Source: Pseudomonas sp. UFMG81
GTDB lineage: Bacteria; Pseudomonadota; Gammaproteobacteria; Pseudomonadales; Pseudomonadaceae
Direction: 5' to 3'
DNA length: 64,000 bases
Assembly (NCBI RefSeq): GCF_015354575.1
Contig: NZ_JACAFQ010000002.1
Location: forward strand, 62,784-126,783
Shown: positions 43,728-52,657 of the stretch, one piece after another
Position numbering within the stretch: position 1 is the stretch's first letter
How the letters are laid out: each line of letters begins with the position of its first letter
The notes under the pieces: model-generated
Told to the model about the DNA's origin: nothing
The model's database searches: none
Seen by the model: only the letters and a program-made list of their open reading frames with translations
Position numbers and translations under genes: made by a program

Positions 43728-44792
43728 ATGAGTGAGCAAGACCTGCAGGACCAACAACCCACCCCGCCGTCCGGCGAAAAGCTGCAGAAAGTGCTGGCGC
43801 GCATCGGCGTGGGCTCGCGGCGTGACGTCGAGGCCTGGATCAGCCAGGGCCGTATCAAGGTCAACGGCGTCGAGGCCACCCTCGGCCTGCGTGTCGACCT
43901 GCACGACGCCATCACCGTCGATGGCAAGCTGATCAAGCGTGTCGAGGCCGCCGAGGCGACCCGCCGCGTGATCATGTACAACAAGCCCGACGGCGAAATC
44001 TGCACCCGCGACGACCCGGAAGGCCGCCCGACCGTGTTCGACCGCCTGCCACGGCCGAAAGAAGGCCGCTGGATCAACATCGGCCGCCTGGACATCAACA
44101 CCACCGGTCTGCTGCTGTTCACCACCGACGGTGAGCTGGCCAACCGCCTGATGCACCCGTCCTACGAGATGGACCGCGAATACGCCGTGCGTGTCCGTGG
44201 CGAAGTCGACGACGACATGATCGACCGGCTCAAGGCGGGCGTGATGCTCGAGGATGGCCCGGCCAAGTTCACCGACATCCAGAAGGCCCCGGGCGGTGAA
44301 GGTTTCAACCACTGGTACCACTGCGTGGTGATGGAAGGCCGCAACCGTGAAGTGCGCCGCCTGTGGGAGTCGCAAGGCGTGGTGGTCAGCCGCCTGAAGC
44401 GCGTGCGCTTCGGCCCGGTGTTCCTCAACTCCGACCTGCCGATGGGCCGCTGGCGTGAAATGAGCCAGGGCGAGATCGACATCCTGGCCGCCGAAGTGGG
44501 CTTGCAGCCGGTGGCCCTGCCAACGCTGAACCTCAAGGCCAAGGACAAGATGGAGCGCCTGCAGCGCAAGTCTACCCGCCCGCTGGGCCGTGGCGAGCGC
44601 GTGCGCACCCTGCGCCCGGCCGCCGAAGGCCAGGCCGAGCGCCCGGCGCGTGCGCCGCGTGAAGAGGCTGCGCCGCGCAAGGGCAGCCGTGGCAGCGCGG
44701 TGGCCGAGCGCCCGAGCGACATGCGCAAGCGCCCCGCGCGCCCGGATGGTGACAAGCCAGCCGGCCGTGGTCGCGGCAAGCCGCGTGGCTGA
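43728..44792 (+). CDS. rluB: 23S rRNA pseudouridine(2605) synthase RluB
   Basis: The 354-residue protein has an S4 RNA-binding domain (about 18-75: KLQKVLARIGVGSRRDVEAW) and a RsuA-type synthase domain with the catalytic segment GRLDINTTGLLLFT (Asp122) and NREVRRLWESQG. Beyond about residue 255 it carries a long basic arginine/proline-rich tail ending RGRGKPRG, a common feature of pseudomonad RluB that probably adds RNA affinity. GGGAGG precedes the ATG. A strong terminator closes the unit. Confidence 0.95.
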   Translation: MSEQDLQDQQPTPPSGEKLQKVLARIGVGSRRDVEAWISQGRIKVNGVEATLGLRVDLHDAITVDGKLIKRVEAAEATRRVIMYNKPDGEICTRDDPEGRPTVFDRLPRPKEGRWINIGRLDINTTGLLLFTTDGELANRLMHPSYEMDREYAVRVRGEVDDDMIDRLKAGVMLEDGPAKFTDIQKAPGGEGFNHWYHCVVMEGRNREVRRLWESQGVVVSRLKRVRFGPVFLNSDLPMGRWREMSQGEIDILAAEVGLQPVALPTLNLKAKDKMERLQRKSTRPLGRGERVRTLRPAAEGQAERPARAPREEAAPRKGSRGSAVAERPSDMRKRPARPDGDKPAGRGRGKPRG

Positions 44793-44806
44793 TCGAGCCG
44801 TGTAGC

Positions 44807-44837
44807 AAAAAAAGCCAGCCCTCGGGCTGGCTTTTTT
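44807..44837 (+). terminator. Rho-independent terminator after rluB
   Basis: GCCAGCCC-TC-GGGCTGGC is an 8-bp stem flanked by AAAAAAA and TTTTTT, 15 bp after the rluB stop. Confidence 0.95.
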
Positions 44838-44862
44838 GTGTCCGGTGGATTGACTCGATTCT

Positions 44863-44976
44863 TGTAGGAGCGGCCTTGTGTCGCGAAAGGGCTGCGCAGC
44901 AGCCCCAGGATCTCAAGTAACTTCAAGATCTCCGGGGCCGCTTTGCGGCCCTTTCGCGACACAAGGCCGCTCCTAC
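44863..44976. repeat. REPIN, 114 bp
   Basis: TGTAGGAGCGGCCTTGTGTC...GACACAAGGCCGCTCCTACA, with the same inner GCGAAAGGG/CCCTTTCGC arms as the copies at 7487, 21972 and 31511. Confidence 0.9.
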
Positions 44977-45054
44977 AGGGGTGAGGCTTTAAACTGCCCA
45001 AATAGCTGATTCAAAGGAAATTTCTTTAGGTTTTGGAAAGTTTTCGAACCGTCT

Positions 45055-45072
45055 TGTAAAAAAAACTATACA
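45055..45072. promoter_or_regulatory. TyrR/PhhR-like box upstream of aroP
   Basis: TGTAAA-N6-TATACA differs by one base from the TyrR-family consensus TGTAAA-N6-TTTACA. It lies far (about 500 bp) from the aroP start and overlaps a TATACA that could itself be a -10 element, so function is uncertain. PhhR is encoded in this window. Confidence 0.4.
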
Positions 45073-45249
45073 AATTGCGGCAAATTTCCCAGCCAAACCC
45101 GATTTTTCTTTCCGCTGTAAACAGAACTTGCCGCGCCCACCATTCCAGAGCCTTCCGGCCTCGATCCGCCCCCTTGTCCAAACCCCGCCCACACGTTGAT
45201 ATAGCGCCATTGCCGAGTGCACAGCCTGGCCGCAGAGCCAGGTGGACAG

Positions 45250-45257
45250 AACAACAA
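45250..45257 (+). promoter_or_regulatory. Hfq/Crc-type A-rich motif
   Basis: AACAACAA fits the catabolite-activity motif AANAANAA bound by Hfq and Crc in pseudomonads. It lies just before a GGAGG ribosome site (45260-45264) for the 56-codon ORF, the usual place for translational repression. Confidence 0.5.
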
Positions 45258-45268
45258 ATGGAGGCGCC

Positions 45269-45439
45269 ATGTACGCCGATCACCCCGCCTTTTCAGGCCT
45301 TCACCCCAGGACCGGTGCGTTTTTTCCACAGGAAGCGACGCAACGCGTTGACGCCTGCGCGTTCGCAGGGGTATACAATGCGCCGCGTTTTACCTGTGAC
45401 CCCTTTGCGTACCGCGCACTCTTGCTGACACCCGGTTGA
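45269..45439 (+). CDS. Candidate 56-codon leader ORF upstream of aroP
   Basis: An ATG 4 bases after GGAGG opens a 56-codon frame (MYADHPAFSGLHPRTGAFF...) ending at TGA, 132 bp before aroP. Nine of its 56 residues are Phe or Tyr (six F, three Y), which is notable before an aromatic amino-acid permease and would suit a translated leader. No protein family is recognised. Against it, a good sigma70-like promoter lies inside the frame, the SD spacing is short, and conservation was not tested. It may not be a real gene. Confidence 0.35.
   Translation: MYADHPAFSGLHPRTGAFFPQEATQRVDACAFAGVYNAPRFTCDPFAYRALLLTPG
45348..45377 (+). promoter_or_regulatory. Sigma70-like promoter for aroP
   Basis: TTGACG, an 18-bp spacer and TATACA (in GGTATACAATG) make the best promoter match in the region. 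Transcription would begin near 45384, leaving a leader of about 190 nt before aroP. Confidence 0.6.
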
Positions 45440-45571
45440 TCCCCTGGGCCTCGTGCCCATCGCGTAAGACCCGTCCAAGAACCCAAGGTAACCACCTTGC
45501 CCATTCCGCTGCGCCACGAGCGCGGTGGGTCCGATTCCGTCACAGATAAAAACAAGCAGGTGACTTCGTTC

Positions 45572-46990
45572 ATGAGTGGACATAACTCACAGTCCGGCGA
45601 ACTCAAGCGTGGCTTGAAGAACCGCCATATCCAGCTGATCGCCCTGGGTGGCGCCATCGGCACCGGATTGTTCCTCGGCTCGGCCGGGGTGATGAAATCC
45701 GCGGGTCCGTCGATGATCCTCGGCTACGCCATCTGCGGCTTCATCGCCTTCATGATCATGCGCCAGCTTGGCGAGATGATCGTCGAGGAGCCGGTGGCCG
45801 GCTCCTTCAGCCACTTCGCGCACAAGTACTGGGGTGGTTTCGCCGGCTTCCTGTCGGGCTGGAACTGCTGGGTGCTGTACATCCTGGTCGGCATGTCGGA
45901 ACTGTCGGCAGTGGGCAAGTACGTCCATTACTGGTGGCCGGAGATCCCGACCTGGGTCACGGCGGCGGGGTTCTTCCTGCTGATCAACGCCATCAACCTG
46001 ATGAACGTGAAGTTCTTTGGTGAGGCCGAGTTCTGGTTCGCCATCATCAAGGTGGCCGCCATCGTCGGCATGATCGGCCTGGGTGCCTACCTGCTGACCA
46101 GCGGCAGCGGCGGCCCCGAGGCTTCGGTGACCAACCTGTGGGCGCATGGTGGATTCTTCCCCAATGGTGTCGGCGGGCTGGTGATGGCCCTGGCATTCAT
46201 CATGTTCTCCTTCGGTGGCCTGGAGATGCTCGGCTTCACTGCCGCCGAAGCCGACAAGCCGAAGACCGTGATCCCCAAGGCGATCAACCAGGTCATCTAC
46301 CGCATCCTGATTTTCTACGTCGGCGCCTTGGTCGTGCTGCTGTCGCTGACCCCGTGGGACACCCTGGTCGCCAGCATCGACGCCTCCGGTGGCAGCTATG
46401 GCAGCAGCCCGTTCGTCCAGGTGTTCTCGCTGCTGGGCAGTGACGTGGCCGCTCACCTGCTGAACTTCGTGGTCCTGACTGCGGCGCTGTCGGTCTACAA
46501 CAGTGGCACCTACTGCAATGCCCGCATGCTGCTGGGCATGGCCGAGCAGGGCGATGCCCCGGCGGCACTGGCCAAGGTAGACAAGCGCGGCGTGCCGGTG
46601 CGTTCGATCCTGGTTTCGGCGGCCGTGACCCTGATCGCGGTGCTGCTCAACTACCTGATGCCGCAGAATGCCCTGGAATTGCTGATGTCGCTGGTGGTGG
46701 CAACCCTGGTGATCAACTGGGCGATGATCAGCTACTCGCACCTGAAGTTCCGTCAGCACCTCGACCGTACCGGCCAGAAGCCCCTGTTCAAGGCGCTGTG
46801 GTACCCGTATGGCAACTATGTGGTACTGGCTTTCGTGGTGCTGATCCTGGGCATCATGCTGATGATTCCGGGCATTCAGGTGTCGGTGTATGCGATGCCG
46901 GTGTGGCTGGTGGTGATGTATGTGGCCTATGTGCTCAAGAGCAAGCGTGGGGCGCAGGCCAATGGCGCGGCTGGCACGGTTGCCAAGTAA
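45572..46990 (+). CDS. aroP: Aromatic amino acid permease AroP
   Basis: A 472-residue APC-superfamily permease with 12 membrane helices. It closely follows AroP from memory: LKRGLKNRHIQLIALGGAIG at the first helix, MRQLGEMIVEEPVAGSFSHF near helix 3, and SFGGLEMLGFTAAEADKPK near helix 6. It imports phenylalanine, tyrosine and tryptophan by proton symport. The ATG at 45572 begins the family-like part (SGHNSQSGELKRG); the frame opens at 45497. The catabolic genes phhABC lie about 11 kb away, so import and degradation are encoded in one region. A terminator follows. Confidence 0.9.
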   Translation: MSGHNSQSGELKRGLKNRHIQLIALGGAIGTGLFLGSAGVMKSAGPSMILGYAICGFIAFMIMRQLGEMIVEEPVAGSFSHFAHKYWGGFAGFLSGWNCWVLYILVGMSELSAVGKYVHYWWPEIPTWVTAAGFFLLINAINLMNVKFFGEAEFWFAIIKVAAIVGMIGLGAYLLTSGSGGPEASVTNLWAHGGFFPNGVGGLVMALAFIMFSFGGLEMLGFTAAEADKPKTVIPKAINQVIYRILIFYVGALVVLLSLTPWDTLVASIDASGGSYGSSPFVQVFSLLGSDVAAHLLNFVVLTAALSVYNSGTYCNARMLLGMAEQGDAPAALAKVDKRGVPVRSILVSAAVTLIAVLLNYLMPQNALELLMSLVVATLVINWAMISYSHLKFRQHLDRTGQKPLFKALWYPYGNYVVLAFVVLILGIMLMIPGIQVSVYAMPVWLVVMYVAYVLKSKRGAQANGAAGTVAK

Positions 46991-47010
46991 GCGCTGAGGC
47001 GGTTTGAAAG

Positions 47011-47045
47011 AAACCCGATGCCGGGCGACTGGCATCGGGTTTTTT
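47011..47045 (+). terminator. Rho-independent terminator after aroP
   Basis: AACCCGATGCC and GGCATCGGGTT form an 11-bp stem around GGGCGACT, followed by TTTTT. Confidence 0.95.
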
Positions 47046-47050
47046 GTTGC

Positions 47051-47139
47051 CTGTTCCGGCCCTTTCGCGGGCAAGCCCGCTCCCACAGGGTTGCGCATAA
47101 CCTGTGGGAGCGGGCTTGCCCGCGAAAGGGCCGGAACAG
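47051..47139. repeat. Long REP pair
   Basis: CTGTTCCGGCCCTTTCGCGG at the left end matches the reverse of CCGCGAAAGGGCCGGAACAG at the right end, and the arms run on through the GGGCAAGCCCGCTCCCACAG core, nearly 40 bp per arm. It lies in the convergent gap between aroP and a LysR gene. Confidence 0.9.
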
Positions 47140-47151
47140 GCAACTGATCAA

Positions 47152-48033
47152 TCAGATCTGTTCGAGCAACCAGCTGCGAAACGCTCTTAGCGAAGGCAGC
47201 GCCTCATTACGCGGCGGATAGATCAGGTAATAACTACGCTGGCTGGCAAACGGCTCCCCAGGGCTGAACAGCTCGCCGCTGGCCAACTCCTCCTGCACCA
47301 GAATGCGCGGCACCAGGCCAATACCGATCCCGGCGCGCACCGCCTGGATCAGGTGCGAGGTCAGCTCGAAGCTCGGCCCCAGGCGCATCGCGCGGTGGGG
47401 CAGGGCATGGTGGGAAAACCACTCGCCCCAGGCGTGGGGATTGTTGGCGACATTGAGCAATACCTGGCCGCTGATCCGGGCTGGGCCCCACGCCCCGTCC
47501 GTTGCCAGTTCTGGCGGCAGGATCACCACCAGCTCCTCGGCGTGCAGGCGATGGCAGACCAACCCGGGCAGGTCGTGGGTGGCCACACCGATGGCAGCGT
47601 CGATCTCGCTGGTGTCGAAGTTGATCGCTTCGATGCGTGAATGAATGTGCACCAGCATGCCGGGGTGGGCGCTGTAGAACGCGTGCAGGCGCGGCAGCAG
47701 CCATTTCGAGCCGAACGTCGGCAGCGTCGCCAGGCGCAGCGTGCCGACCCCGGACTGGTAGGCCAGTGCCTGCAAGGTGGCGCTGCGGATGCGCCCCAGG
47801 GCCTCGCTCAGCTCACGCTGGTACAGGCGCCCGACATCGGTCAGTTGCACCTGGCGCCCCTCGCGGCGGAACAGGGTCAGCCCCAGCTGCTGCTCCAGCG
47901 CCTGCACCTGACGGCTCACCGCGCTTTGCGTCAGGGACAGCTCGGCGGCGGCGCGGGTGTAGCTTTCGTGCCGGGCGGCGGCCTCGAATGCCAGCAGCAA
48001 CGACATCGAGGGGGTGAGGTGGCGGTAATTCAT
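47152..48033 (-). CDS. LysR-family regulator (GcvA-like)
   Basis: A 293-residue LysR regulator. The helix-turn-helix lies at residues 6-65 (LLLAFEAAARHESYTRAAAE, then LTQSAVSRQVQALEQQLG) and the effector domain at about 90-290. The SLLLAFEAAARHESYTRAA pattern resembles the GcvA subgroup. It diverges from the ydiJ-like dehydrogenase gene across 151 bp and is the likely regulator of that gene. The ATG at 48033 is the only good start. Confidence 0.85.
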   Translation of the reverse strand: MNYRHLTPSMSLLLAFEAAARHESYTRAAAELSLTQSAVSRQVQALEQQLGLTLFRREGRQVQLTDVGRLYQRELSEALGRIRSATLQALAYQSGVGTLRLATLPTFGSKWLLPRLHAFYSAHPGMLVHIHSRIEAINFDTSEIDAAIGVATHDLPGLVCHRLHAEELVVILPPELATDGAWGPARISGQVLLNVANNPHAWGEWFSHHALPHRAMRLGPSFELTSHLIQAVRAGIGIGLVPRILVQEELASGELFSPGEPFASQRSYYLIYPPRNEALPSLRAFRSWLLEQI

Positions 48034-48184
48034 TCATAAAACTCATTGATAGCGGCAGGAATATCCGTTTGCCCCTGGCGCGAAACTACAGGAACATTGG
48101 CGCATTCGTCACGTAGCTATGAACCATTCATGCGCAAGTGACAGGATTTCCGTGAATTAGCCGATATCAACGAGGCATCCTTCG

Positions 48185-51100
48185 ATGATCGCCCAGCTTT
48201 TGCCCCGTGCGCCTGCCGCCCAGTACCCTGAATTCCTCGAAGCCCTGAACAACAGCGGCTTCCGTGGCCAGATCAGCGCCGACTACGGCACCCGCACCGT
48301 GCTGGCCACTGACAACTCGATCTACCAGCGCCTGCCCCAGGCGGCGGTGTTCCCGCTGGATGCCGACGATGTGGCGCGGGTCGCCACGCTGATGGCCGAG
48401 CCGCGCTTCCGTGATATCAAGCTCACCCCGCGCGGCGGCGGCACCGGCACCAACGGCCAGTCGTTGACCGACGGTATCGTCGTCGACCTGTCACGGCACA
48501 TGAACCAGATTCTCGAGATCAACGTCGAGGAGCGCTGGGTGCGGGTGCAGGCCGGCACAGTCAAGGACCAGCTCAACGCTGCGCTCAAGCCCCACGGGCT
48601 GTTCTTCGCGCCTGAACTGTCCACCTCCAACCGCGCCACCGTGGGCGGCATGATCAACACCGACGCCAGTGGCCAGGGCAGCTGCACCTACGGCAAGACC
48701 CGCGACCACGTGCTGGAGCTGCACAGTGTGTTGTTGGGCGGTGAGCGCCTGCACAGCCTGCCGATCGACGACGCCGCGCTGGCGCAGGCTTGCGCTGCGC
48801 CCGGTCGAGTGGGCGAGGTGTACCGCATGGCCCGCGAGATTCAGGAAACCCAGGGCGAGCTGATCGAAAGCACCTTCCCCAAGCTCAACCGCTGCCTGAC
48901 CGGCTATGACCTGGCGCACCTGCGCGACGAACAGGGGCGCTTCAACCTCAATAGCGTGCTGTGCGGCGCCGAGGGCTCGCTGGGCTATGTGGTCGAGGCC
49001 AAGCTCAATGTGCTGCCGATCCCCAAGTACGCGGTGCTGGTCAACGTGCGTTACACCAGCTTCATGGACGCCTTGCGTGATGCCAATGCGCTGATGGCGC
49101 ACAAGCCGTTGTCGATCGAGACCGTCGACTCCAAGGTGTTGATGCTGGCGATGAAGGACATTGTCTGGCACAGCGTCGCCGAATACTTCCCGGCCGACCC
49201 CGAGCGCCCGACCCTGGGTATCAACCTGGTGGAGTTCTGCGGTGACGAGCCGGCCGAGGTCAATGCCCGGGTGCAGGCTTTCGTTGAACACCTGCAAGCC
49301 GACAAAGGCGTGGAGCGTCTGGGCCACACCTTGGCCGAAGGCGCCGAAGCGGTGACCCGGGTCTATGTGATGCGCAAGCGCTCGGTGGGCCTGTTGGGCA
49401 ACGTCGAGGGCGAAGTGCGCCCGCAGCCGTTCGTCGAGGACACCGCGGTGCCACCGGAACAGCTGGCCGACTACATTGCCGATTTCCGCGCATTGCTCGA
49501 TGGCTACGGCCTGGCCTACGGCATGTTCGGCCACGTCGATGCCGGCGTGCTGCATGTGCGCCCGGCGCTGGACATGAAAGACCCGGCCCAGGCCGCGTTG
49601 GTCAAACCCATCTCCGACGCTGTGGCGGCGCTGACCAAAAGCTACGGCGGCCTGCTGTGGGGCGAGCATGGCAAGGGCTTGCGTTCAGAATACGTGCCGG
49701 AATACTTCGGTGCGCTGTACCCGGCGCTGCAGCGGCTCAAGGGCGCGTTCGACCCACACAACCAGCTCAACCCCGGCAAGATCTGCACCCCGCCGGACAG
49801 TGCCGAAGGCCTGACCCCGGTGGATGGCGTGACCCTGCGCGGCGACCTGGACCGCAGCATCGACGAACGCGTCTGGCAGGACTTCGGCAGCGCGGTGCAC
49901 TGCAACGGCAACGGCGCCTGCTACAACTACGACCCCAACGACGCCATGTGCCCGTCGTGGAAGGCCACCCGTGAGCGCCAGCACTCACCCAAGGGCCGTG
50001 CTTCGTTGATCCGCGAATGGCTGCGTTTGCAGGGCGAGGCGAACATCGATGTGCTCGCCGCCGCGCAGCGCAAGGCCTCCTGGCTCAAGGGCCTGCCGCA
50101 GCGGCTGCGCAACAGCCGCGCACAGCAGCAAGGGCAGGCGGACTTCTCCCACGAGGTGTATGACGCCATGGCCGGTTGCCTGGCGTGCAAATCCTGCGCG
50201 GGCCAGTGCCCGATCAAGGTCAATGTGCCGGACTTCCGCTCGCGCTTCCTCGAGCTGTACCACGGCCGCTACCAGCGCCCGCTGCGCGATTACCTGATCG
50301 GTTCGCTGGAGTTCACCATCCCGTACCTGGCCCATGCGCCGGGCCTGTACAACGCCGTGATGGGCTCGAAGTGGGTGAGCAAACTGCTAGCGAACCAGGT
50401 CGGCATGGTCGACAGCCCGCTGATCAGCCGCTTCAACTTCCAGGCCACGCTGACCCGCTGCCGCGTGCAGGTGGCCAGCGTGCCGGCCCTGCGTGAGCTG
50501 ACCCCGGCTCAGCGCGAGCGCAGCATCGTGCTGGTGCAGGACGCCTTCACCCGCTACTTCGAAACGCCGTTGTTGGCCTCGTTCATCGAGCTGGCCCATC
50601 GTCTCGGCCACAAGGTGTTCCTCGCACCCTACAGCGCCAATGGCAAGCCGCTGCATGTACAGGGCTTCCTCGGCGCCTTCGCCAAGGCGGCGATCCGCAA
50701 TGGTACCCAGCTCAAGGCCCTGGCTGACTGTGGTGTGCCCTTGGTGGGGCTGGACCCGGCGATGACCCTGGTGTATCGCCAGGAGTACCAGAAGGTCGAC
50801 GGCCTGGAAGGTTGCCCGCAGGTGCTGCTGCCCCAGGAGTGGCTGATGAATGTGCTGCCGGAGCAGGCAGCGGCCAACGCCGGCAACTTCCGCCTGATGG
50901 CCCACTGCACCGAGAAGACCAATGTGCCGGCCAGTACCCGGCAGTGGGAGCAGGTGTTCGCGCGCATGGGCTTGAAGTTGGTCACCGAGGCCACCGGGTG
51001 CTGTGGCATGTCCGGTACCTATGGGCATGAGGCGCGCAACCGGGAGACTTCGCGGACCATCTTCGAGCAGTCATGGGCGACCAAGCTGGACAAGGACGGC

Positions 51101-51205
51101 GAGGCGCTGGCAACCGGTTATTCATGCCGCAGCCAGGTCAAGCGCATGACCGAGCAGCAGCTGCGCCATCCGCTAGAGGTGGTGCTGCAGTTCGCGCAGC
51201 GCTGA
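48185..51205 (+). CDS. ydiJ: YdiJ-type FAD/Fe-S dehydrogenase (D-2-hydroxyglutarate dehydrogenase family)
   Basis: A 1006-residue fusion of a FAD-linked oxidase (FAD-binding PRGGGTGTNGQSL near residue 80; STSNRATVGGMINTDASGQG near 145) with C-terminal iron-sulfur domains. One CxxCxxCxxxC ferredoxin motif begins at Cys665 (CLACKSCAGQCP), further cysteines occur near 573 (CNGNGACYN), and a CCG heterodisulfide-reductase-type motif (TGCCGMSGTYG) lies near the end. Length and order match E. coli YdiJ, which oxidises D-2-hydroxyglutarate. Electrons probably pass to the respiratory chain. GAGG precedes the ATG. A divergent LysR gene likely controls it. Confidence 0.9.
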   Translation: MIAQLLPRAPAAQYPEFLEALNNSGFRGQISADYGTRTVLATDNSIYQRLPQAAVFPLDADDVARVATLMAEPRFRDIKLTPRGGGTGTNGQSLTDGIVVDLSRHMNQILEINVEERWVRVQAGTVKDQLNAALKPHGLFFAPELSTSNRATVGGMINTDASGQGSCTYGKTRDHVLELHSVLLGGERLHSLPIDDAALAQACAAPGRVGEVYRMAREIQETQGELIESTFPKLNRCLTGYDLAHLRDEQGRFNLNSVLCGAEGSLGYVVEAKLNVLPIPKYAVLVNVRYTSFMDALRDANALMAHKPLSIETVDSKVLMLAMKDIVWHSVAEYFPADPERPTLGINLVEFCGDEPAEVNARVQAFVEHLQADKGVERLGHTLAEGAEAVTRVYVMRKRSVGLLGNVEGEVRPQPFVEDTAVPPEQLADYIADFRALLDGYGLAYGMFGHVDAGVLHVRPALDMKDPAQAALVKPISDAVAALTKSYGGLLWGEHGKGLRSEYVPEYFGALYPALQRLKGAFDPHNQLNPGKICTPPDSAEGLTPVDGVTLRGDLDRSIDERVWQDFGSAVHCNGNGACYNYDPNDAMCPSWKATRERQHSPKGRASLIREWLRLQGEANIDVLAAAQRKASWLKGLPQRLRNSRAQQQGQADFSHEVYDAMAGCLACKSCAGQCPIKVNVPDFRSRFLELYHGRYQRPLRDYLIGSLEFTIPYLAHAPGLYNAVMGSKWVSKLLANQVGMVDSPLISRFNFQATLTRCRVQVASVPALRELTPAQRERSIVLVQDAFTRYFETPLLASFIELAHRLGHKVFLAPYSANGKPLHVQGFLGAFAKAAIRNGTQLKALADCGVPLVGLDPAMTLVYRQEYQKVDGLEGCPQVLLPQEWLMNVLPEQAAANAGNFRLMAHCTEKTNVPASTRQWEQVFARMGLKLVTEATGCCGMSGTYGHEARNRETSRTIFEQSWATKLDKDGEALATGYSCRSQVKRMTEQQLRHPLEVVLQFAQR

Positions 51206-51211
51206 TCTGAT

Positions 51212-51325
51212 CGCCGGGGCCGCTTTGCGGCCCGTTCGCGGGCAAGCCCGCTCCCACCTGGGCCGCGTTGGTTTCAAACCATGCGCTAACCCTGTGGGAG
51301 CCGGCTTGCCGGCGATGAGGCCGGT
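51212..51325. repeat. REP cluster
   Basis: CGCGGGCAAGCCCGCTCCCA followed by TGTGGGAGCCGGCTTGCCGG gives two inverted REP arms of different subtypes (GGGC and GCCGGC). It lies between ydiJ and the converging MFS gene. Confidence 0.8.
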
Positions 51326-51340
51326 GAAACTACATCCGCA

Positions 51341-52540
51341 TCAGGATTGATGTGCGCACTGGCGCATCAGCCGCGCCTGGCGGTACAGGTAGAGACTCAA
51401 CACCAGCCCGCACGCCGCTGCCCCTGCTGCAAACAGGAACATCGAGGCAAAACCGAACCCCGCCGCCACCCCGCCCACCAGTGGCCCGGTGATTCCCAGC
51501 GACAGGTCGATGAACAGCGAATACGCCCCCACCGCCGCGCCACGATTGGCCGCCGACACCTGGTTCACCGCTTCCACGCCCAGCGCCGGGAACACCAGCG
51601 AGAAGCCGAAGCCACTGAGTGCTGCGCCGGCCAGGGCCATCTCCGCGCTCGGGGCCAGCCACAACATCAGCAACCCCAGGGTCTCCACCGACAAGCAAAC
51701 GATCGCCACGCGAAAGCCACCCAGCCGGTTGATCAGGTTGCCGAACAGCAACCGCGCGCTGATGAAGCTGGCGCCGAACAGGCTCAAGGTCAGTGCTGCG
51801 TTGGGCCAGTCGCGGCTGGCGTAGTACAGCGTGATGAAGGTGGCGATGGTGCCAAAACCGATCGAACCCAGGGCCAGCCCCGAGCCGTGCGGGAACACCT
51901 TGCCCAGCACCCGCAGGAACGGCAGGCGCACTCCGGCGACCACCGGTGCTGCGCGTTTGGGCCAGGCCAACAGCAGGCCGAGCACACCCAGCAGGATGAT
52001 GCTCGCGCCCATGCTCCACAGCCCCAAGTGCTTGACCATCAGCACCCCCAGCGGCGCGCCGACTGCCAGCGCGCCATAGCTGGCGATGCCATTCCAGGAA
52101 ATCACCTTGGCGGTGTTGTCCGCGCCGACCCGGCCGATACCCCAACCGATGGAACCTGAGCCCACCAGGCTTTCGGCGCTGCCCAGCACCAGGCGGCCAA
52201 CCAGCAGGCAGCCCAGGCTCAGCCATGGCCACGGGGTGAGGAAGCTGCAGGCCAGCATGAATACGCCGCTCAGCCCGCAGCCGGCCAGGCCCCACATGAC
52301 GGCCTTCTTGCTGCCGAGGTTGTCGATGATGCGGCTGGCGGTGGGGCGGCTGAGCAGCGTGGCCAGGTACTGGACGCTGATCACCAGCCCCGCGACCACC
52401 GCGCTGAAACCCAGTTGGTTGTGCACGTAACCAGGTAGCACGGCCAGCGGGATGCCGATGTTCAGGTAGCCGATGAAGGTGAACAGGACGATGGACACCA
52501 CCTGGGCGGTGGTGGCGAGGGAGGAAGCTGGCTTTGACAT
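51341..52540 (-). CDS. MFS transporter (YhhS/YfcJ-like)
   Basis: A 399-residue major-facilitator protein with 12 helices, beginning [20 protein letters not shown] and carrying the motif-A-like region [20 protein letters not shown] and the [20 protein letters not shown] helix of the YhhS/YfcJ sugar-efflux-type group. The substrate is unknown. The ATG at 52540 fits the family length; the frame is open to 52657. It follows the toxin-like gene on the same strand by 117 bp, so the two could be co-transcribed. Confidence 0.85.
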   Translation of the reverse strand: MSKPASSLATTAQVVSIVLFTFIGYLNIGIPLAVLPGYVHNQLGFSAVVAGLVISVQYLATLLSRPTASRIIDNLGSKKAVMWGLAGCGLSGVFMLACSFLTPWPWLSLGCLLVGRLVLGSAESLVGSGSIGWGIGRVGADNTAKVISWNGIASYGALAVGAPLGVLMVKHLGLWSMGASIILLGVLGLLLAWPKRAAPVVAGVRLPFLRVLGKVFPHGSGLALGSIGFGTIATFITLYYASRDWPNAALTLSLFGASFISARLLFGNLINRLGGFRVAIVCLSVETLGLLMLWLAPSAEMALAGAALSGFGFSLVFPALGVEAVNQVSAANRGAAVGAYSLFIDLSLGITGPLVGGVAAGFGFASMFLFAAGAAACGLVLSLYLYRQARLMRQCAHQS

Positions 52541-52657
52541 GGAGGGGTCCGGAAACGATAAAGCGGATGCCTTGCCATGATAGCCCCCTCGCTCCTGGAC
52601 GTGGGTGAAGCTTTGGGCTTGCGCCCGGCAGCGGCCTGCCGGGCGCAAGCCAATCAC

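Larger units (their letters stand above)
44838..45571. other. Long leader region upstream of aroP
   Basis: About 730 bp lie between the rluB terminator and aroP. In order: a REPIN (44863-44976), an AT-rich patch (about 44990-45075) with a TyrR/PhhR-like box, a GC-rich stretch, an A-rich Crc-type motif beside a GGAGG site, a 56-codon ORF, a sigma70-like promoter, and a small hairpin (CAAGGT-AACC-ACCTTG, 45484-45499). These are listed separately where supportable. Confidence 0.6.

Noticed and set aside
45305..45663. Minus-strand frames over the aroP leader
   Set aside because: They have no ribosome site and no recognisable domain, and they overlap the aroP start.
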